A DNA stretch of 64,000 bases from Calliopsis andreniformis (GCF_051401765.1 NW_027480429.1:13086157-13150156); one strand, 5' to 3'; counted from the stretch's first letter, positions 10,419 through 24,036 are shown. Made by a program: numbers and translations. The notes: generated from the sequence alone by a model not told the origin.

Positions 10419-12149
10419 ATAAATACAACAGTTTTTCCATCGTATAAAACGAATAATTGCAACCAGTATGAAACTTATGGTCATTTCTACTTTCCGAGCA
10501 ACCTAGGCTTCGCCCTAGGGCGTTGCTCCAACAGATTGAATAGCTAGGGCCTTAGAAGTCAACGCCAGAAGCATAAAATACAATATAAATACAACAGTTT
10601 TTCCATCGTATAAAACGAATAATTGCAACCAGTATGAAACTTATGGTCATTTCTACTTTCCGAGCAACCTAGGCTTCTCTCTAGGGCGTTGCTCCACCAG
10701 ATCGAATAGATAGTGCCTTAGAAGTCAACGCCAGAAGCATAAAATACGATATAAATACAACAGCTTTTCCATCGTATAAAGCGACTAATTGCAACCAGTA
10801 TGAAACTTATGGTCATTTCTACTTTCCGAGCAAGCTAGGCTTCACCCTAGGGCGTTGCTCCAACAGATTGAATCGTTAGGGCCTTAGAAGTCAACGCCCG
10901 AAGCATAAAATGCAAAAAAAATACAACAGTGTTTCCATCATATAACAGGTATGATTGCAACTAGTTTGAAAGTAATGGCCAATTCTACGTTCCTGGCAAC
11001 CTAGGTTTCACTCCAGGGCGTTGCTCCATCAGACCGAATAGTTACATCCTAAGAAGTCAACGCCAGAAGCATAAAATACGATATAAATACAACAGCTTTT
11101 CCATCGTATAAAACGAATAATTGCAACCAGTGTGAATGTTATGGTCATTTCTACATTCCGAGCAACCTAGGATTCACTCTAGGGCGTTGCTCCACCAGAT
11201 CGAATAGTTAGGTCCTTAGAAGTAAACGCCAGAAACTTAAAATACGATATAAATACAACAGCGTTTCCATCGTATAAAACGAATAATTGCAATCGGTGTG
11301 AAAGTTATGGTCATTTCTACATTCCGAGCAACCTAGGATTCACTCTAGGGTGTTGCTCCACCAGATCGAATAGTTAGGTCCTTAGAAGTAAACGACAGAA
11401 GCATAAAATACGATATAAATACAACAGCGTTTCCGTCGTATAAAACGAATAATTGCAACCAGTATGAAACTTATGGTCATTTCTACTTTCCGAGCAACCT
11501 AGGCTTAACCCTAGGGCGTTGCTCCAACAGATTGAATGGTTAGGACCTTAGAAGTCAACGCCCGAACCATAAAATGCAAAAAAAATACAGCAGTGTTTCC
11601 ATCATATAACAGGAATAATTGCAACCAGTTTGAAAGTGATGGCCAATTCTACGTTCCGGGCAACCTAGGCTTCGCCCTAGGGCGTTGCTCCACCAGATCG
11701 AAAAGATCGTGCCTTAGAAGTCAACGCCAGAAGCATAAAATGCGATATAAATACAACAGTTTTTCCATCGTATAAAATGAATAATTGCAACCAGTATGAA
11801 ACTTATGGTCATTTCTACTTTCCGAGCTACATAGGCTTCACCCTAGGGCGTTGCTCCAACAGATTGAATAGTTAGGGCCTTAGAAGTCAACGCCCGAACC
11901 ATAAAATGCAAAAAAAATACAACAGTGTTTCCATCATATAACAGGAATAATTGCAACCAGTTTGAAAGTGATGGCCAATTCTACGTTCCGGGCAACCTAG
12001 GCTTCGCTCTAGGGCGTTGCTCCAACAGATCGAAAAGATCGTGCCTTAGAAGTCAACGCCAGAAGCATAAAATGCGATATAAGTACAACAGTTTTTCCAT
12101 CGTATAAAACGAATAATTGCAACCAGTATGAAACTTATGGTCATTTCTA

Positions 12150-13506
12150 CTTTCCGAGCTACATAGGCTTCACCCTAGGGCGTTGCTCCAACAGATTGAA
12201 TAGTTAGGGCCTTAGAAGTCAACGCCCGAACCATAAAATGCAAAAAAAATACAACAGTGTTTCCATCATATAACAGGAATAATTGCAACCAGTTTGAAAG
12301 TGATGGCCAACTCTACGTTCCGGGCAACCTAGGTTTCACTCCAGGGCGTTGCTCCACCAGATCGAATAGTTAGTGCCTTAGAAGTCAACGCCAGAAGCAT
12401 AAAATGCAATATACATACAACAGTTTTTCCATAGTATAAAACAAGTAATAGCAACCAGTTTGAAACTTATGGTCATTTCTACTTTCCGAGCAACCTAGGC
12501 TTCACCCTAGGGCGTTGCTCCAACGGATTGAATAGTTAGGGCCTTAGAAGTCAACGCCCGAACCATAAAATGCAAAAAAAATACAACAGTGTTTCCTTCA
12601 TATAACAGGAATAATTGCAACCAGTTTGACAGTGATGGCCAATTCTACGTTCCGGGCAACCTAGGTTTCACTCCAGGGCGTTGCTCCACCAGATCGAATA
12701 GTTAGTGCCTTAGAAGTCAACGCCAGAAGCATAAAATGCGATATAAATACAACAGCTTTTCCATCGTATAAAACGAATAATTGCAACCAGTATGAAACTT
12801 ATGGTCATTTCTACTTTACGAGCAAGCTAGGCTTCACCCTAGGGCGTTGCTCCAACAGATTGAATAGTTAGGGCCTTAGAAGTCAACGCCCGAAGCATAA
12901 AATGCAGTTAAAATACAACAGTGTTTCCATCATATAACAGGAATAATTGCAACCAGTTTGAAAGTGATGGCCAATTCTACGTTCCGGGCAACCTAGGTTT
13001 CACTCCAGGGCGTTGCTCCACCAGTTCGAATAGTTAGTGCCTTAGAAGTCAACGCCAGAAGCATAAAATGCGATATAAATACAACAGCTTTTCCATCGTA
13101 TAAAACGAATAATTGCAACCAGTATGAAACTTATGGTCATTTCTACTTTACGAGCAAGCTAGGCTTCACCCTAGGGCGTTGCTCCAACAGATTGAATAGT
13201 TAGGGCCTTAGAAGTCAACGCCCGAAGCATAAAATGCAGTTAAAATACAACAGTGTTTCCATCATATAACAGGAATAATTGCAACCAGTTTGAAAGTGAT
13301 GGCCAATTCTACGTTCGCGGCAACCTAGGCTTCGCTCTAGGGCGTTGCTCCACCAGATCGAAAAGATAGTGCCTTAGAAGTCAACGCCAGAAGCATAAAA
13401 TGCGATATAAATACAACAGTTTTTCCATCGTATAAAACGAATAATTGCATCCAGTATGAAACTTATGGTCATTTCTACTTTCCGAGCAACCTAGGCATCA
13501 CCCTAG
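12150..13506 (+). repeat. Block copied at 14307-15331, with one extra dimer here
   Basis: Shared private variants are gagctacatagg, ccatagtataaaacaagtaat, gtttccttcatataac, gcagttaaaatac, ctacgttcgcggcaacc, gcatccagtatg and cctaggcatcaccc. The offset is 2157 bp at the left (tccttca at 12594 and 14751) but 1825 bp at the right (acgttcgcgg at 13311 and 15136). The 332-bp difference is one dimer, present twice here (gcagttaaaatac at 12904 and 13236) and once there. Confidence 0.85.
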
Positions 13507-14306
13507 GGCGTTGCTCCACCAGATCGAATAGTTAGTGCCTTAGAAGTCAACGCCAGAAGCATAAAATACAATATAAGTACAACAGTTTTTCCATCGTATA
13601 AAACGAATAATTGCAACCAGTATGAAACTTATGGACATTTCTACTTTCCGAGCAACCTAGGCTTCACCCTAGGGCGTTGCTCCAACAGATTGAATAGTTA
13701 GGGCCTTAGAAGTCAACGCCCGAACCATAAAATGCAAAAAAAATACAACAGTGTTTCCATCATATATCAGGAATAATTGCAACCAGTTTGAAAGTGATGG
13801 CCAATTCTACGTTCCGGGCAACCTAGGTTTCACTCCAGGGCGTTGCTCCACCAGACCGAATAGTTACGGCCTAAGAAGTCAACGCCAGAAGCATAAAATA
13901 CGATATAAATACAACAGCTTTTCCATCGTATAAAACGAATAATTGCAACCAGTATGAAACTTATGGTCATCTCTACTTTCGAGCAAGCTAGGCTTCACCC
14001 TAGGGCGTTGGTCCAACAGATTGAATAGTTAGGGCCTTAGAAGTCAACGCCAGAAGCATAAAATACAATATAAATACAACAGTTTTTCCATCGTATAAAA
14101 CGAATAATTGCAACCAGTATGAAACTTATGGTCATTTCTACTTTCCGAGCAACCTAGGCTTAACCCTAGGGCGTTGCTCCACCAGATCGAAAAGATAGTG
14201 CCTTAGAAGTCAACGCCAGAAGCATAAAATGCTATATAAATACAACAGTTTTTCCATCGTATAAAACGAATAATTGCAACCAGTATGAAACTTATGGTCA
14301 TTTCTA

Positions 14307-15331
14307 CTTTCCGAGCTACATAGGCTTCACCCTAGGGCGTTGCTCCAACAGATTGAATAGTTAGGGCCTTAGAAGTCAACGCCCGAACCATAAAATGCAA
14401 AAAAAATACAACAGTGTTTCCATCATATAACAGGAATAATTGCAACCAGTTTGAAAGTGATGGCCAATTCTACGTTCCGGGCAACCTAGGTTTCACTCCA
14501 GGCCGTTGCTCCACCAGATCGAATAGTTAGTGCCTTAGAAGTCAACGCCAGAAGCATAAAATACAATATACATACAACAGCTTTTCCATAGTATAAAACA
14601 AGTAATTGCAACCAGTTTGAAACTTATGGTCATTTCTACTTTCCGAGCAACCTAGGCTTAACCCTAGGTCGTTGCTCCAACGGATTGAATAGTTAGGGCC
14701 TTAGAAGTCAACGCCCGAACCATAAAATGCAAAAAAAATACAACAGTGTTTCCTTCATATAACAGGAATAATTGCAACCAGTTTGAAAGTGATGGCCAAT
14801 TCTACGTTCCGGGCAACCTAGGTTTCACTCCAGGGCGTTGCTCCACCAGATCGAATAGTTAGTGCCTTAGAAGTCAACGCCAGAAGCATAAAATGCGATA
14901 TAAATACAACAGCTTTTCCATCGTATAAAACGAATAATTTCAACCAGTATGAAACTTATGGTCATTTCTACTTTACGAGCAAGCTAGGCTTCACCCTAGG
15001 GCGTTGCTCCAACAGATTGAATAGTTAGGGCCTTAGAAGTCAACGCCCGAAGCATAAAATGCAGTTAAAATACAACAGTGTTTCCATCATATAACAGGAA
15101 TAATTGCAACCAGTTTGAAAGTGATGGCCAATTCTACGTTCGCGGCAACCTAGGCTTCGCTCTAGGGCGTTGCTCCACCAGATCGAAAAGATAGTGCCTT
15201 AGAAGTCAACGCCAGAAGCATAAAATGCGATATAAATACAACAGTTTTTCCATCGTATAAAACGAATAATTGCATCCAGTATGAAACTTATGGTCATTTC
15301 TACTTTCCGAGCAACCTAGGCATCACCCTAG
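14307..15331 (+). repeat. Second copy of the 12150-13506 block, one dimer shorter
   Basis: Carries the same ordered private variants as 12150-13506 with 332 bp fewer. Minor differences include gataatttcaacc near 14935 for gataattgcaacc. After cctaggcatcacccta the copies part: here ctccaacagattg, there ctccaccagatcg. Confidence 0.85.
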
Positions 15332-15899
15332 GGCGTTGCTCCAACAGATTGAATAGTTAGTGCCTTAAAAGTCAACGCCCGAACCATAAAATGCAAAAAA
15401 AATACAACAGTGTTTCCATCATATAACAGGAATAATTGCAACCAGTTTGAAAGTGATGGCCAATTCTACGTTCCGGGCAACCTAATCTCCGCTCTAGGGC
15501 GTTGCTCCACCAGATCGAATAGTTAGTGCCTTAGAAGTCAACGCCAGAAGCATAAAATACAATATACATACAACAGTTTTTCCATCGTAAAAAACGAATA
15601 ATTGCAACCAGTATGAAACTTATGGTCATTTCTGCTTTCCGGGCAACCTAGGCTTCACTCTAGGGCGTTGCTCCACCAGATCGAATAGCTAGTGCCTTAG
15701 AAGTCAACGCCAGAAGCATAAAATACAATATAAATACAACAGCTTTTCCACCGTATAAAACGAATAATTGCAACCAGTATGAAACTTATGGTCATTTCTA
15801 CTTTCCGAGCAAGCTAGGCTTCACCCTAGGGCGTTGCTCCAACAGATTGAATAGCTAGGGCCTTAGAAGTCAACGCCCGTACCATAAAACGCAAAAAAA

Positions 15900-18800
15900 A
15901 TACAACAGTTTTGCCATCATATAACAGGAATAATTACAACCAGTTTGAAAGTGATGGCCAATTCTACGTTCCGGGCAACCTAGGCATCACTCTATTGCGT
16001 TGCTCCACCAGATCGAATAGTTAGTTCCTTAGAAGTCAACGCCAGAAGCATAAAATACGATATAAATACAACAGTTTTTGCATCGTATAAAACGAATAAT
16101 TGCAACCAGTTTGAAAGTGATGGTCATTTCTGCTTTCCGGGCAACCTAGGCTTCACTCTAGGGCGTTGCTCCACCAGATCGAATAGCTAGTGTCTTAGAA
16201 GTCAGCGCCAGAAGCATAAAATACGATATAAATACAACAGTTTTTGCATCGTATAAAACGAATAATTGCAACCAGTTTGAAAGTGATGGTCATTTCTGCT
16301 TTCCGGGCAACCTAGGCTTCGCTCTAGGGCGTTGCTCCACCAGATGGAATAGCTAGTGTCTTAGAAGTCAGCGCCAGAAGCATAAAATACAATATAAATA
16401 CAACAGTTTTTCCATCGTATGAAACGAATAATTGCAACCAGTGTGAAAGTAATGGCCATTTCTACGTTCCGAGCATCCTAGACTTAACCCTGAGGCATTG
16501 CTCCACCAGGTCGAATAGTTAGGGTGTAAGAAGTCAACGCCAGAAGCGTAAAACGCAATATAAATATAACTGTTTTTCCATCGTATAGCATGAATAATTG
16601 CAACCAGTGTGAAAGTAATTGTCATTTGTACGTTCCGGGCAACATAGGCTTCACTCTAGGGCGTTGCTCCACCAGATCGAATAGCTCGGGCCTTAGAAGT
16701 CAACGCCCGAAACATAAAATACAAAACAAATACAACTGCTTTTCCATCGTATGAAACGAATAATTGAAACCAGTATGAAAGTAATGGTCATTTCTACGTT
16801 CCGAGCAACCTGGGCTTCACTCTAGGGCGTTGCTCCGCCAGTTCGAATAGTTAGGGCCTTAGAAGTCAACGCCGGAAGCATAAAACACAATATAAATGCA
16901 GAAGTTTTTCCACTGCATTGCAGGAATTATTGCAACCATTGTGAAATTAATGTCCATTTCTACGTTCCGCGCAACCTAGACTTCACCCTAGGGCGTTGCT
17001 CCACCAGATCGACTAGTTAGGGCCTTAGAATTCAACGCCTGAAGCTTAAAATGCAATATAAATACAGCAGATTTTCCATCGTATAACAGGAATAACTGCA
17101 ACCTGTGTGAAGGTAATAGTCATTTCTACGTTCCGGGCAACCTAGGCTTCACTCTAGGGCGTTGCTCCACCAGATCGGATAGCTCGGGCCTTAGAAGTCA
17201 ATGCCCGAAACATAAAATACAAAACAAATACAACTGTTTTTCCATCGTATAATGGGAATAATTGCAACCAGTGTCAATGTGATGGTCATTTCTACGTTCC
17301 GGGAAACCTAGGCTTCACTCTAGGGCGTTGGTCCACCAGATCCATTACTTAGGGCCTAAGAAGTCAACGCCAGAAGCACCAAATACAAAATAAATACAAC
17401 AGTTTTTCCATCGTATAGCATGAATAATTGCAACCATTCTGAAAGTTATGGTCATTTCTACATTCCGGGCTACCTAGGCTTCACTCTAGGGCGTTGGTCA
17501 ACCTGATCGAATAGTTAGGGCCTTAGAAGTCTACGGCCGGAGCATAAAGTACAATAAAAATACAACAGTTTTTCCATCGTATAAAATGAATAATTGCAAC
17601 CAGTGTGGTGGTAATTGTCATTTCTACATTTTGGGCAACCTGGGCTTCACTCTAGGGCGTTGCTCCACCAGTTCGAATAGTTAGGGCCTATGAAGTCAAC
17701 GCCAGAAGCATAAAACACAATATAATTACAACAGCTTTTCCATCGTATAGAACGAATAATTACAACCAGTGTGAAAGTTATGGTCATTTCTACATGCCGG
17801 GCAACCTAGGCTTCACTCTAGGGCGTTGTTCCACCATATCGAATAGTTAGGGCGCAAGAAGTCAACGCCAGAAGCACCAAATACAAAATAAATACAACAG
17901 TCTTTCCATTGTATAGCATTGATAATTGCAACCAGTGTGACACTAATGATAGTTTCGGCGTTTCGGGCATCCCAGACTTAACTCTGAGGCATTGCTCCAC
18001 CAGATCGAATAGTTAGGGCCTTAGAAGTCAACGCCCGAAGCATAAAATACAATGTAAATACAACAGCTTTTCCATTGTATAAAACGAATAATTGCAACCA
18101 GTGTGAAAGTTATGGTCATTTCTACGTCCCGGGCAGCCTAGGCGTCACCCTAGGTCGTTGTTCTATCAGATCGAATAGTTAAGGCCTAAGAGGTGAACGC
18201 CAGAAGCATAAAGCACAATATAAATACAACAGTTTTTCCATCGTACAACAGGAATAATTGCAACCAGTTTGAAAGTGATGGTCATTTCTACTTTCCGGGC
18301 AACCTAGGCATCACTCCGGGGCGTTGGTCCAGAAGATCGAATAGTTAGGGCCTAAGATGTCAACACCAGGAGCATAAAATGCAATATAAATACAACAGTT
18401 GTTCCATCGTATAACAGGAATAATTGCAACCAGTGTGAAGGTACTGGTCATTTCTACGTATCGGACAAGATAGGCTTCTCTCAATGGCGTTGTTCCACCA
18501 GATCGAATAGCTAGTGCCTAAGAAGTCAACGCCAGAAGCATAAAATACAATATAAATACAACAGTTTTTACATCGTATAAAACGAATAATTGGTAACCAT
18601 TGTGAAAGTTATGCTCATACCTACCTTCCGGGCAACTTAGGCTTGACTCTAGGGCGTTCCTCCACCAGATCGAATAGGTAGGGCCATAGAAGTCAACGCC
18701 CGAAACATAAAATACAATAAACATACAACAGTTTTTCCACCGTATAACAGGAATAATTGCAACAAGTGTGAAGGTAATTGTCATTTCCACGTTCCGGGCA

Positions 18801-21800
18801 TCCTAGGCTTCACTCTAGGGCGTTGCTCCACCAGATCGAATAGCTAGGGCCCTAGCAGTCAACGCCAGAAGCATAAAGTAAAATAAAAATAGAACAGTTA
18901 CTCCATCGTATAACAGGAATAATTGCAACCGTAGTGAAAGTGATGGTCATTTCTACATTCCGGGCGACCTAGGCTTCACTACGGGGCGTTGGTCCAGAAG
19001 ATCGAATAGTTAGGGCCTAAGAAGTTAACGCCAGAAGCATAAAATACAATATAAATACAACAGTTTTTCCATCCTATAAAACGGATAATTGCAACCAGTA
19101 TGAAAGTTATGGTCATTTCTACTTCCCGGGCAACCTAGGATTCACCCTAGGGCGTTGCTCCAACAGATTGAAAAGTAAGTGCCTATGAAGTGAACGCCAG
19201 AAGCATAAAATACAATATAAATACAACAGTTTTTCCATCGTATAAACCGGATAATTGCAACCAGTATGAAAGTTATGGTCATTTCTACTTTCCGGGCAGC
19301 CTAGGATACACCCTAGGGCGTTGCTCCAACAGATTGAATAGTTAGTGCCTTAGAAGTCAACGCCCGAAGCATCAAATGCAATAAAAATACAACAGTTTTT
19401 CCATCATATAACAGGAGTAATTGCAACCAGTTTGAAAGTGATGGTCATTTCTACGTCCCGGGCACGTGACGTATGGTAGGTATGACCATAACTTTCACAC
19501 TGGTTACCAATTATTCGTTTTATACGATGGAAAAGCTGTTGTATTTATATTGCATTTTATGCTTCTGGCGTTCACTTCTTAGGCCTTAACTATTCGATCT
19601 GGTGGAACAACGCACTAGGGTGAAGCCTAGGTTGCCCGGAACGTAGAAATGACCATAACTTTCACACTGGTAGCAATTATTCGATTTATACAACGGAAAA
19701 ACTGTTCTATTTATTTTGTGTTTTATGTTTCGCGCGTTGACTTCTAAGGCCGGGCAACCTGGGCTTCACCCTAGGGCGTTCCTCCACTAGATCGAATAGT
19801 TAAGGCCTTAAAAGACAACGCTCGAAGCATAAAAGACAATAAATATACAAGAGTTTTTCCATCGTATAACAGGAATAAATGCAACCAGTGTGAAAGCGAT
19901 GTTCATTTCTACGTTCCTGCCAACCTAGGCTTCACTCTAGGGCGTTAGTCCACCAGATCCAATAGTTAGGGCGTAAGAAGTCAACGCCAGCTGCATAAAA
20001 TATTAAATAAATAGAACAGTTCTTCCATTCTATAAAACGAATAATTGCAACCAGTATGAAAGTTATGGTCAATTCTACGTTCCGGGCAACCTAGGCTTCA
20101 CTCTAGGGCGTTGCTCCACCGAGATCGAATAGTTAGGGCCTTAGAAGTCAACGCCAGAAGCATAAAATACAATATAAATACAACAGCATTTCCATCGTAT
20201 ATAATGTATGTTTGCAAACAGTGTGAAAGTAATGGTCATTTCTACGTTCTGGTAAACCTAGGCTTCACACTAGGGCGTTGCTCCACGAAATCGAATAGTT
20301 AGGACCTTAGAAGTCAACGCCAGAAGCATAAAGTACAATAAAAATCCAACAGTTTTTCCATCGCATAACAGGAATAACTGTCACCAGTGTTAAAGATACG
20401 GTCATATCTACGTTCCGGGCGACCGAGGCTTCACTCGATGGCGTTGTTCCACCAGATCGAATAGTTAGGGCCTATGAAGACAACGCCAGAAGCATAAATT
20501 GCGATAAGAATACAACAGCTTTTTCATTGTATAGCAGGAATAATTGCAACCAGTGTGAAAGTGATGGTCATTTCTACGTTCCGGGCAACCTAGGCTTCAC
20601 TCTAGGGCGTTGGTCCACCAGATCCAATAGTTAGGGCCTAAGAAGTCAACGCCAGAAGTACCAAATACAAAATAAATGCAACAGTTTTTCCATCGTATAT
20701 AACGAATAATTGCAACCAGTGTGAAAGTAATGGTCATTTCTACGTTCCGGGCAACCTAGGCTTCACTCTAGGGCGTTGCTCCACCACATCGAATGGCTAC
20801 GCCCTTAGAAGTCAACGCCAGAAGCATAAAATGCAATATAAATACAACAGTTTTTCCATTGTATAAAAAGAATAATTGCAACCAGTGTGAAAGTTATGGT
20901 CCTTCCTACGCTCCGGGCAGCCTAGGCTTCACTCTAGGGCGTTACTCCACCACATCGAATAGCTACGGCAGTAGATGTCAACGCCAGAAGCATAAAATAC
21001 AATATAGATACAACAGTTTTTCCATCGTATAAAATGAATAATTGCAAGCATTGTGAAAGTAATGGTCATTTCTACGTTCCGGTCAACCCAGGCGTCCCTC
21101 TAGGGCGTTGCTCCACCACATCCAATAGCTACGGCGTTTGAAGTCAACGCCAGAAGCATAAAATGCAATATAAATGCAACAGCTTTGCCATCGTATAAAA
21201 TGGATAATTGCAAACAGTGTGAAAGTGATGGCCATTTCTGCGTTCCGAGCAACCTAGGCTTCACTCTAGGGCGTTGCTCCACCAGATCAAATAGTTAGAG
21301 CCTTAGAAGTCAACGCCCGAAGCATAAAATAAAATAAAGATACAACAGTTTTTCCATCGTATAACAGGAATAATTGCAACCAGTTTGATAGTGATGGTCA
21401 TTTCTACGTTCCGTGCAACCTAGGCTTCACTCCAGGGCGTTGTTCCACCAGATAGAGTAGTTTGGGACTAAGAAGTCAACGCCAGAAGCATAAAATACGA
21501 TATATGTACAAAAGTTCTTCCATCGTATAATACGAATAATTGCAACCAGTGTGAAAGCGATGGTCATTTCTACGTTCCGGGCAACCGAGGCTTCACTCTT
21601 GGGCGTTGCGCCACCAGATCGAATAGTTAGGGACTTAGAAGTCAACGCCAGAAGCATAAAGTACAATTAAAATCCAACAGTTTTTCCATCGTATAACAGG
21701 AGTAACTGCGACCAGTGTCAAAGTCATGGTCATATCTACGTTCCGGGCAACCTAGGCATCACTGTAGGGCGTTGCTCCACCAGATCGAATAGTTAGGTCC

Positions 21801-22377
21801 TTAGAAGTCAACGCCAGAAGCATAAAATACGATATAAATACAACAGCTTTTCCATCGTATAAAAGGAATAATTGCAAACAGTGTGAAAGTAATGGTCATT
21901 TCTACGTTCCGGGCAACCTAGGCTTCACTCAACGGCGTTGTTCCACCAGATCGAATAGTTAGGGCCTAAGAAATCAACAGCAGAAGAATAAAATACAAAA
22001 TAAGTACAACAGCCTTTACACCGTATAAAACGAATAATTGCAACCTGTGTGAAGGTTATGGTCATATCTACGTTCCGGGCAACCTAGGCTTCACTGTAGG
22101 GCGTTGCTCCACCAGATCGAAATGTTAGGGCCTAAGAAGTCAACGCCCGAAGCATTAAATACGATATAAATACAACAGCTTTTCCATCGTATAAAATGAA
22201 TAATTGCAAACAGTGTGAAAGTTATGGTCATTTCTACGTTCCGGGCAACCTAGGCTTCACCCTAGGGCGTTGGTCCACCAGATCGAATAGCTAGGGCCTT
22301 AGAAGTCAACGCCAGAAGCATAAAATACAATATAAACACAACAGTATTTCCATCGTATAAAACGAATAATTGCAACC
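15900..22377 (+). repeat. Diverged monomer zone without a clear HOR
   Basis: Monomers keep the 166-bp phase but carry many private substitutions, and type-1/type-2 alternation is lost. A local tandem copy sits near 16075-16400 (tttttgcatcg twice, then ctgctttccgggc). Many monomers have caaaataaatac or gttggtcc variants. The inverted segment lies inside this zone. This is the pattern expected of older, no longer homogenised satellite. Confidence 0.85.
19465..19751 (-). repeat. Inverted satellite segment (~1.7 monomers)
   Basis: Forward satellite stops after cgtcccgggca at 19464. From about 19475 the text is the reverse complement of the satellite: ccataactttcacac, ttattcgttttatacgatgg, gcttctggcgttcac, tgaagcctaggttgcc and gacttctaaggcc at 19751. 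Forward satellite then resumes with gggcaacctgggcttc at 19752. About ten bases at 19465-19474 (cgtgacgtat) fit neither orientation well. The forward phase is the same on both sides (gggca at 19460-19464 and 19752-19756), so this is an added piece, not a simple flip in place. Confidence 0.93.
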
Positions 22378-22875
22378 AGTATGAAAGCTATGGTCATTTC
22401 TACGTTCCAGGCAACCTAGGCTTCACTCTAGGGCGTTGTTCCACCAGATCGAATAGTTAGGGCCTAAGAAGTCAACGCCAGAAGCATAAAATACGATATA
22501 AATACAACAGCTTTTCCATCGTATAAAACGAATAATTGCAACCAGTGTGAAAGTTATGGTCATTTCTACGTTCCGGGCAACCTAGGCGACCCTCTATGGC
22601 GTTCATCCACCACATCGAATAGCTACGGCCTAAGAAGTCAACGCCAGAAGCATAAAATACAATATAAATATAACAGTTTTTCCATCGCATAAAACGAATA
22701 ATAGCAACCAGTGTGAAAGTTATGGTCATTTCTACGTTCCAGGCAACCTAGGCTTCACTCTAGGGCGTTGCTCCAACAGATTGAATAGTTAGGGCCTTAG
22801 AAGTCAACGCCCGAACCATAAAATGCAAACAAAATACAACAGTGTTTCCATCATATAACAGGAATAATTGCTACC
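22378..22875 (+). repeat. K-L-M leader of the 10-mer HOR family, locus 1
   Basis: Three monomers: K (agtatgaaagctatgg, ttccaggcaacc, gttgttcc), L (cctaggcgaccctctatgg, gttcatccacc) and M, which ends as an A-type monomer (ccaacagattg, gaaccataaaatgcaaac). The same trio, nearly identical, opens the HOR stretches at 30001 and 41120, and K-L also occurs at 34813 and 35477. Confidence 0.88.
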
Positions 22876-24036
22876 AGTTTGAAAGTGATGGCCAATTCTA
22901 CGTTCCGGGCAACCTACGCTTCAGTCTAGGGCGTTGCTCCACCAGATCGAATAGATAGTGCCTTAGAAGTCAACGCCAGAAGCATAGAATACAATACAAA
23001 TACAACAGTTTTTCCATCGTATAAAACGAATAATTGCAACCAGGATGAAACTTATGGTCATTTCTACTTTCCGAGCAACCTTGGCTTCACTCTAGGGCGT
23101 TGCTCCACCAGATCGAATAGTTAGGTCCTTAGAAGTCAACGCCAGAAGCATAAAATACAATATAAATACAACAGTATTTCCATCGTATAAAACTAATAAT
23201 TGCAACCAGTATGAAACTTTTGGTCATTTCTACTTTCCGAGCAACTTAAGCTTCACCCTAGGGCGTTGCTCCAACGGATTGAATAGTTAGGGCCTTAGAA
23301 GTCAACGCCCCAACCATAAAATGCAAAAAAAATACAACAGTGTTTCCAACATATAACAGAAATAATTGCAACCATTTTGAAAGTGATGGCCAATTCTACG
23401 TTCCGGGCAACCTAGGCTTCACTCTGTTGCGTTGCTCCACCAGATCGAATAGTTGGTGCCTTAGAAGTCAACGCCAGAAGCATAAAATACAATATAAATA
23501 CAACAGTTTTTCCATCGCATAAAACGAATAATTGCAACCAGTATGAAACTTATGGACATTTCTACTTTCCGAGCAACCTAGGCTTCACCCTAGGGCGTTG
23601 CTCCATCAGATTGAATAGTTAGGGCCTTAGAAATCAACGCCCGAAGCATAAAATGCAATAAAAATGCAACAGTGTTTCCATCATATAACAGGAATAATTG
23701 CTACCAGTGTAAAAGTTATGGTCATTTCTACGTTCCGGGCAACCTAGGTTTCACTCCAGGGCGTTGCTGCTCCAGATCGAATAGTTAGGTCCTTAGAAGT
23801 CAACGCCAGAAGCATAAAATACGATATAAATACAACAGTTTTCCATCGTATAAAAGGAATAATTGCAAACAGTATGAAACCTATGGTCATTTCTACTTTC
23901 CGAGCAACCTAGGCTTCACCCTAGGGCGTTGCTCCAACAGATTGAATAGTTAGGGCCTTAGAAGTCAACGCCCGAACCATACAATGCAAACAAAATACAA
24001 CAGTGTTTCCATCATATAACAGGAATAATTGCAACC
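22876..24036 (+). repeat. 10-mer HOR unit h1, truncated to 7 monomers
   Basis: Order B (cttcagtctaggg), C (aggatgaaactta, ccttggcttc), D (gaaacttttgg, cctaagcttc), E (attttgaaagtg, actctgttgcg), F (cttatggacatt), then two hybrids. The first hybrid joins G to H within ccagatcgaatagtta (23772-23787). The second joins I to A at gcaaacagtatgaaacc (about 23865). Length is 1161 bp, three monomers short of the full unit. Confidence 0.85.

Larger units (their letters stand above)
10419..15900 (+). repeat. Dimeric block, type-1/type-2, with local dimer duplications
   Basis: Mostly strict alternation of types 1 and 2. Two 332-bp dimers at 11461-11792 and 11793-12124 share cgaaaagatcgtgcc. Several type-1 copies carry gagctacatagg (11826, 12156, 14313) or gcagttaaaatac (12904, 13236, 15060). 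A larger duplication is listed separately. No non-satellite DNA is seen. Confidence 0.9.

Noticed and set aside
19463..19468. cacgtg (G-box-like) at the left inversion joint
   Set aside because: A six-base palindrome created where filler meets satellite. There is no gene nearby and a single site of this length is expected by chance.
19460..19756. Transposon insertion with gggca target-site duplication
   Set aside because: The inserted piece is satellite sequence in reverse, without terminal repeats or coding sequence. The repeated gggca may simply reflect where the satellite phase resumes.
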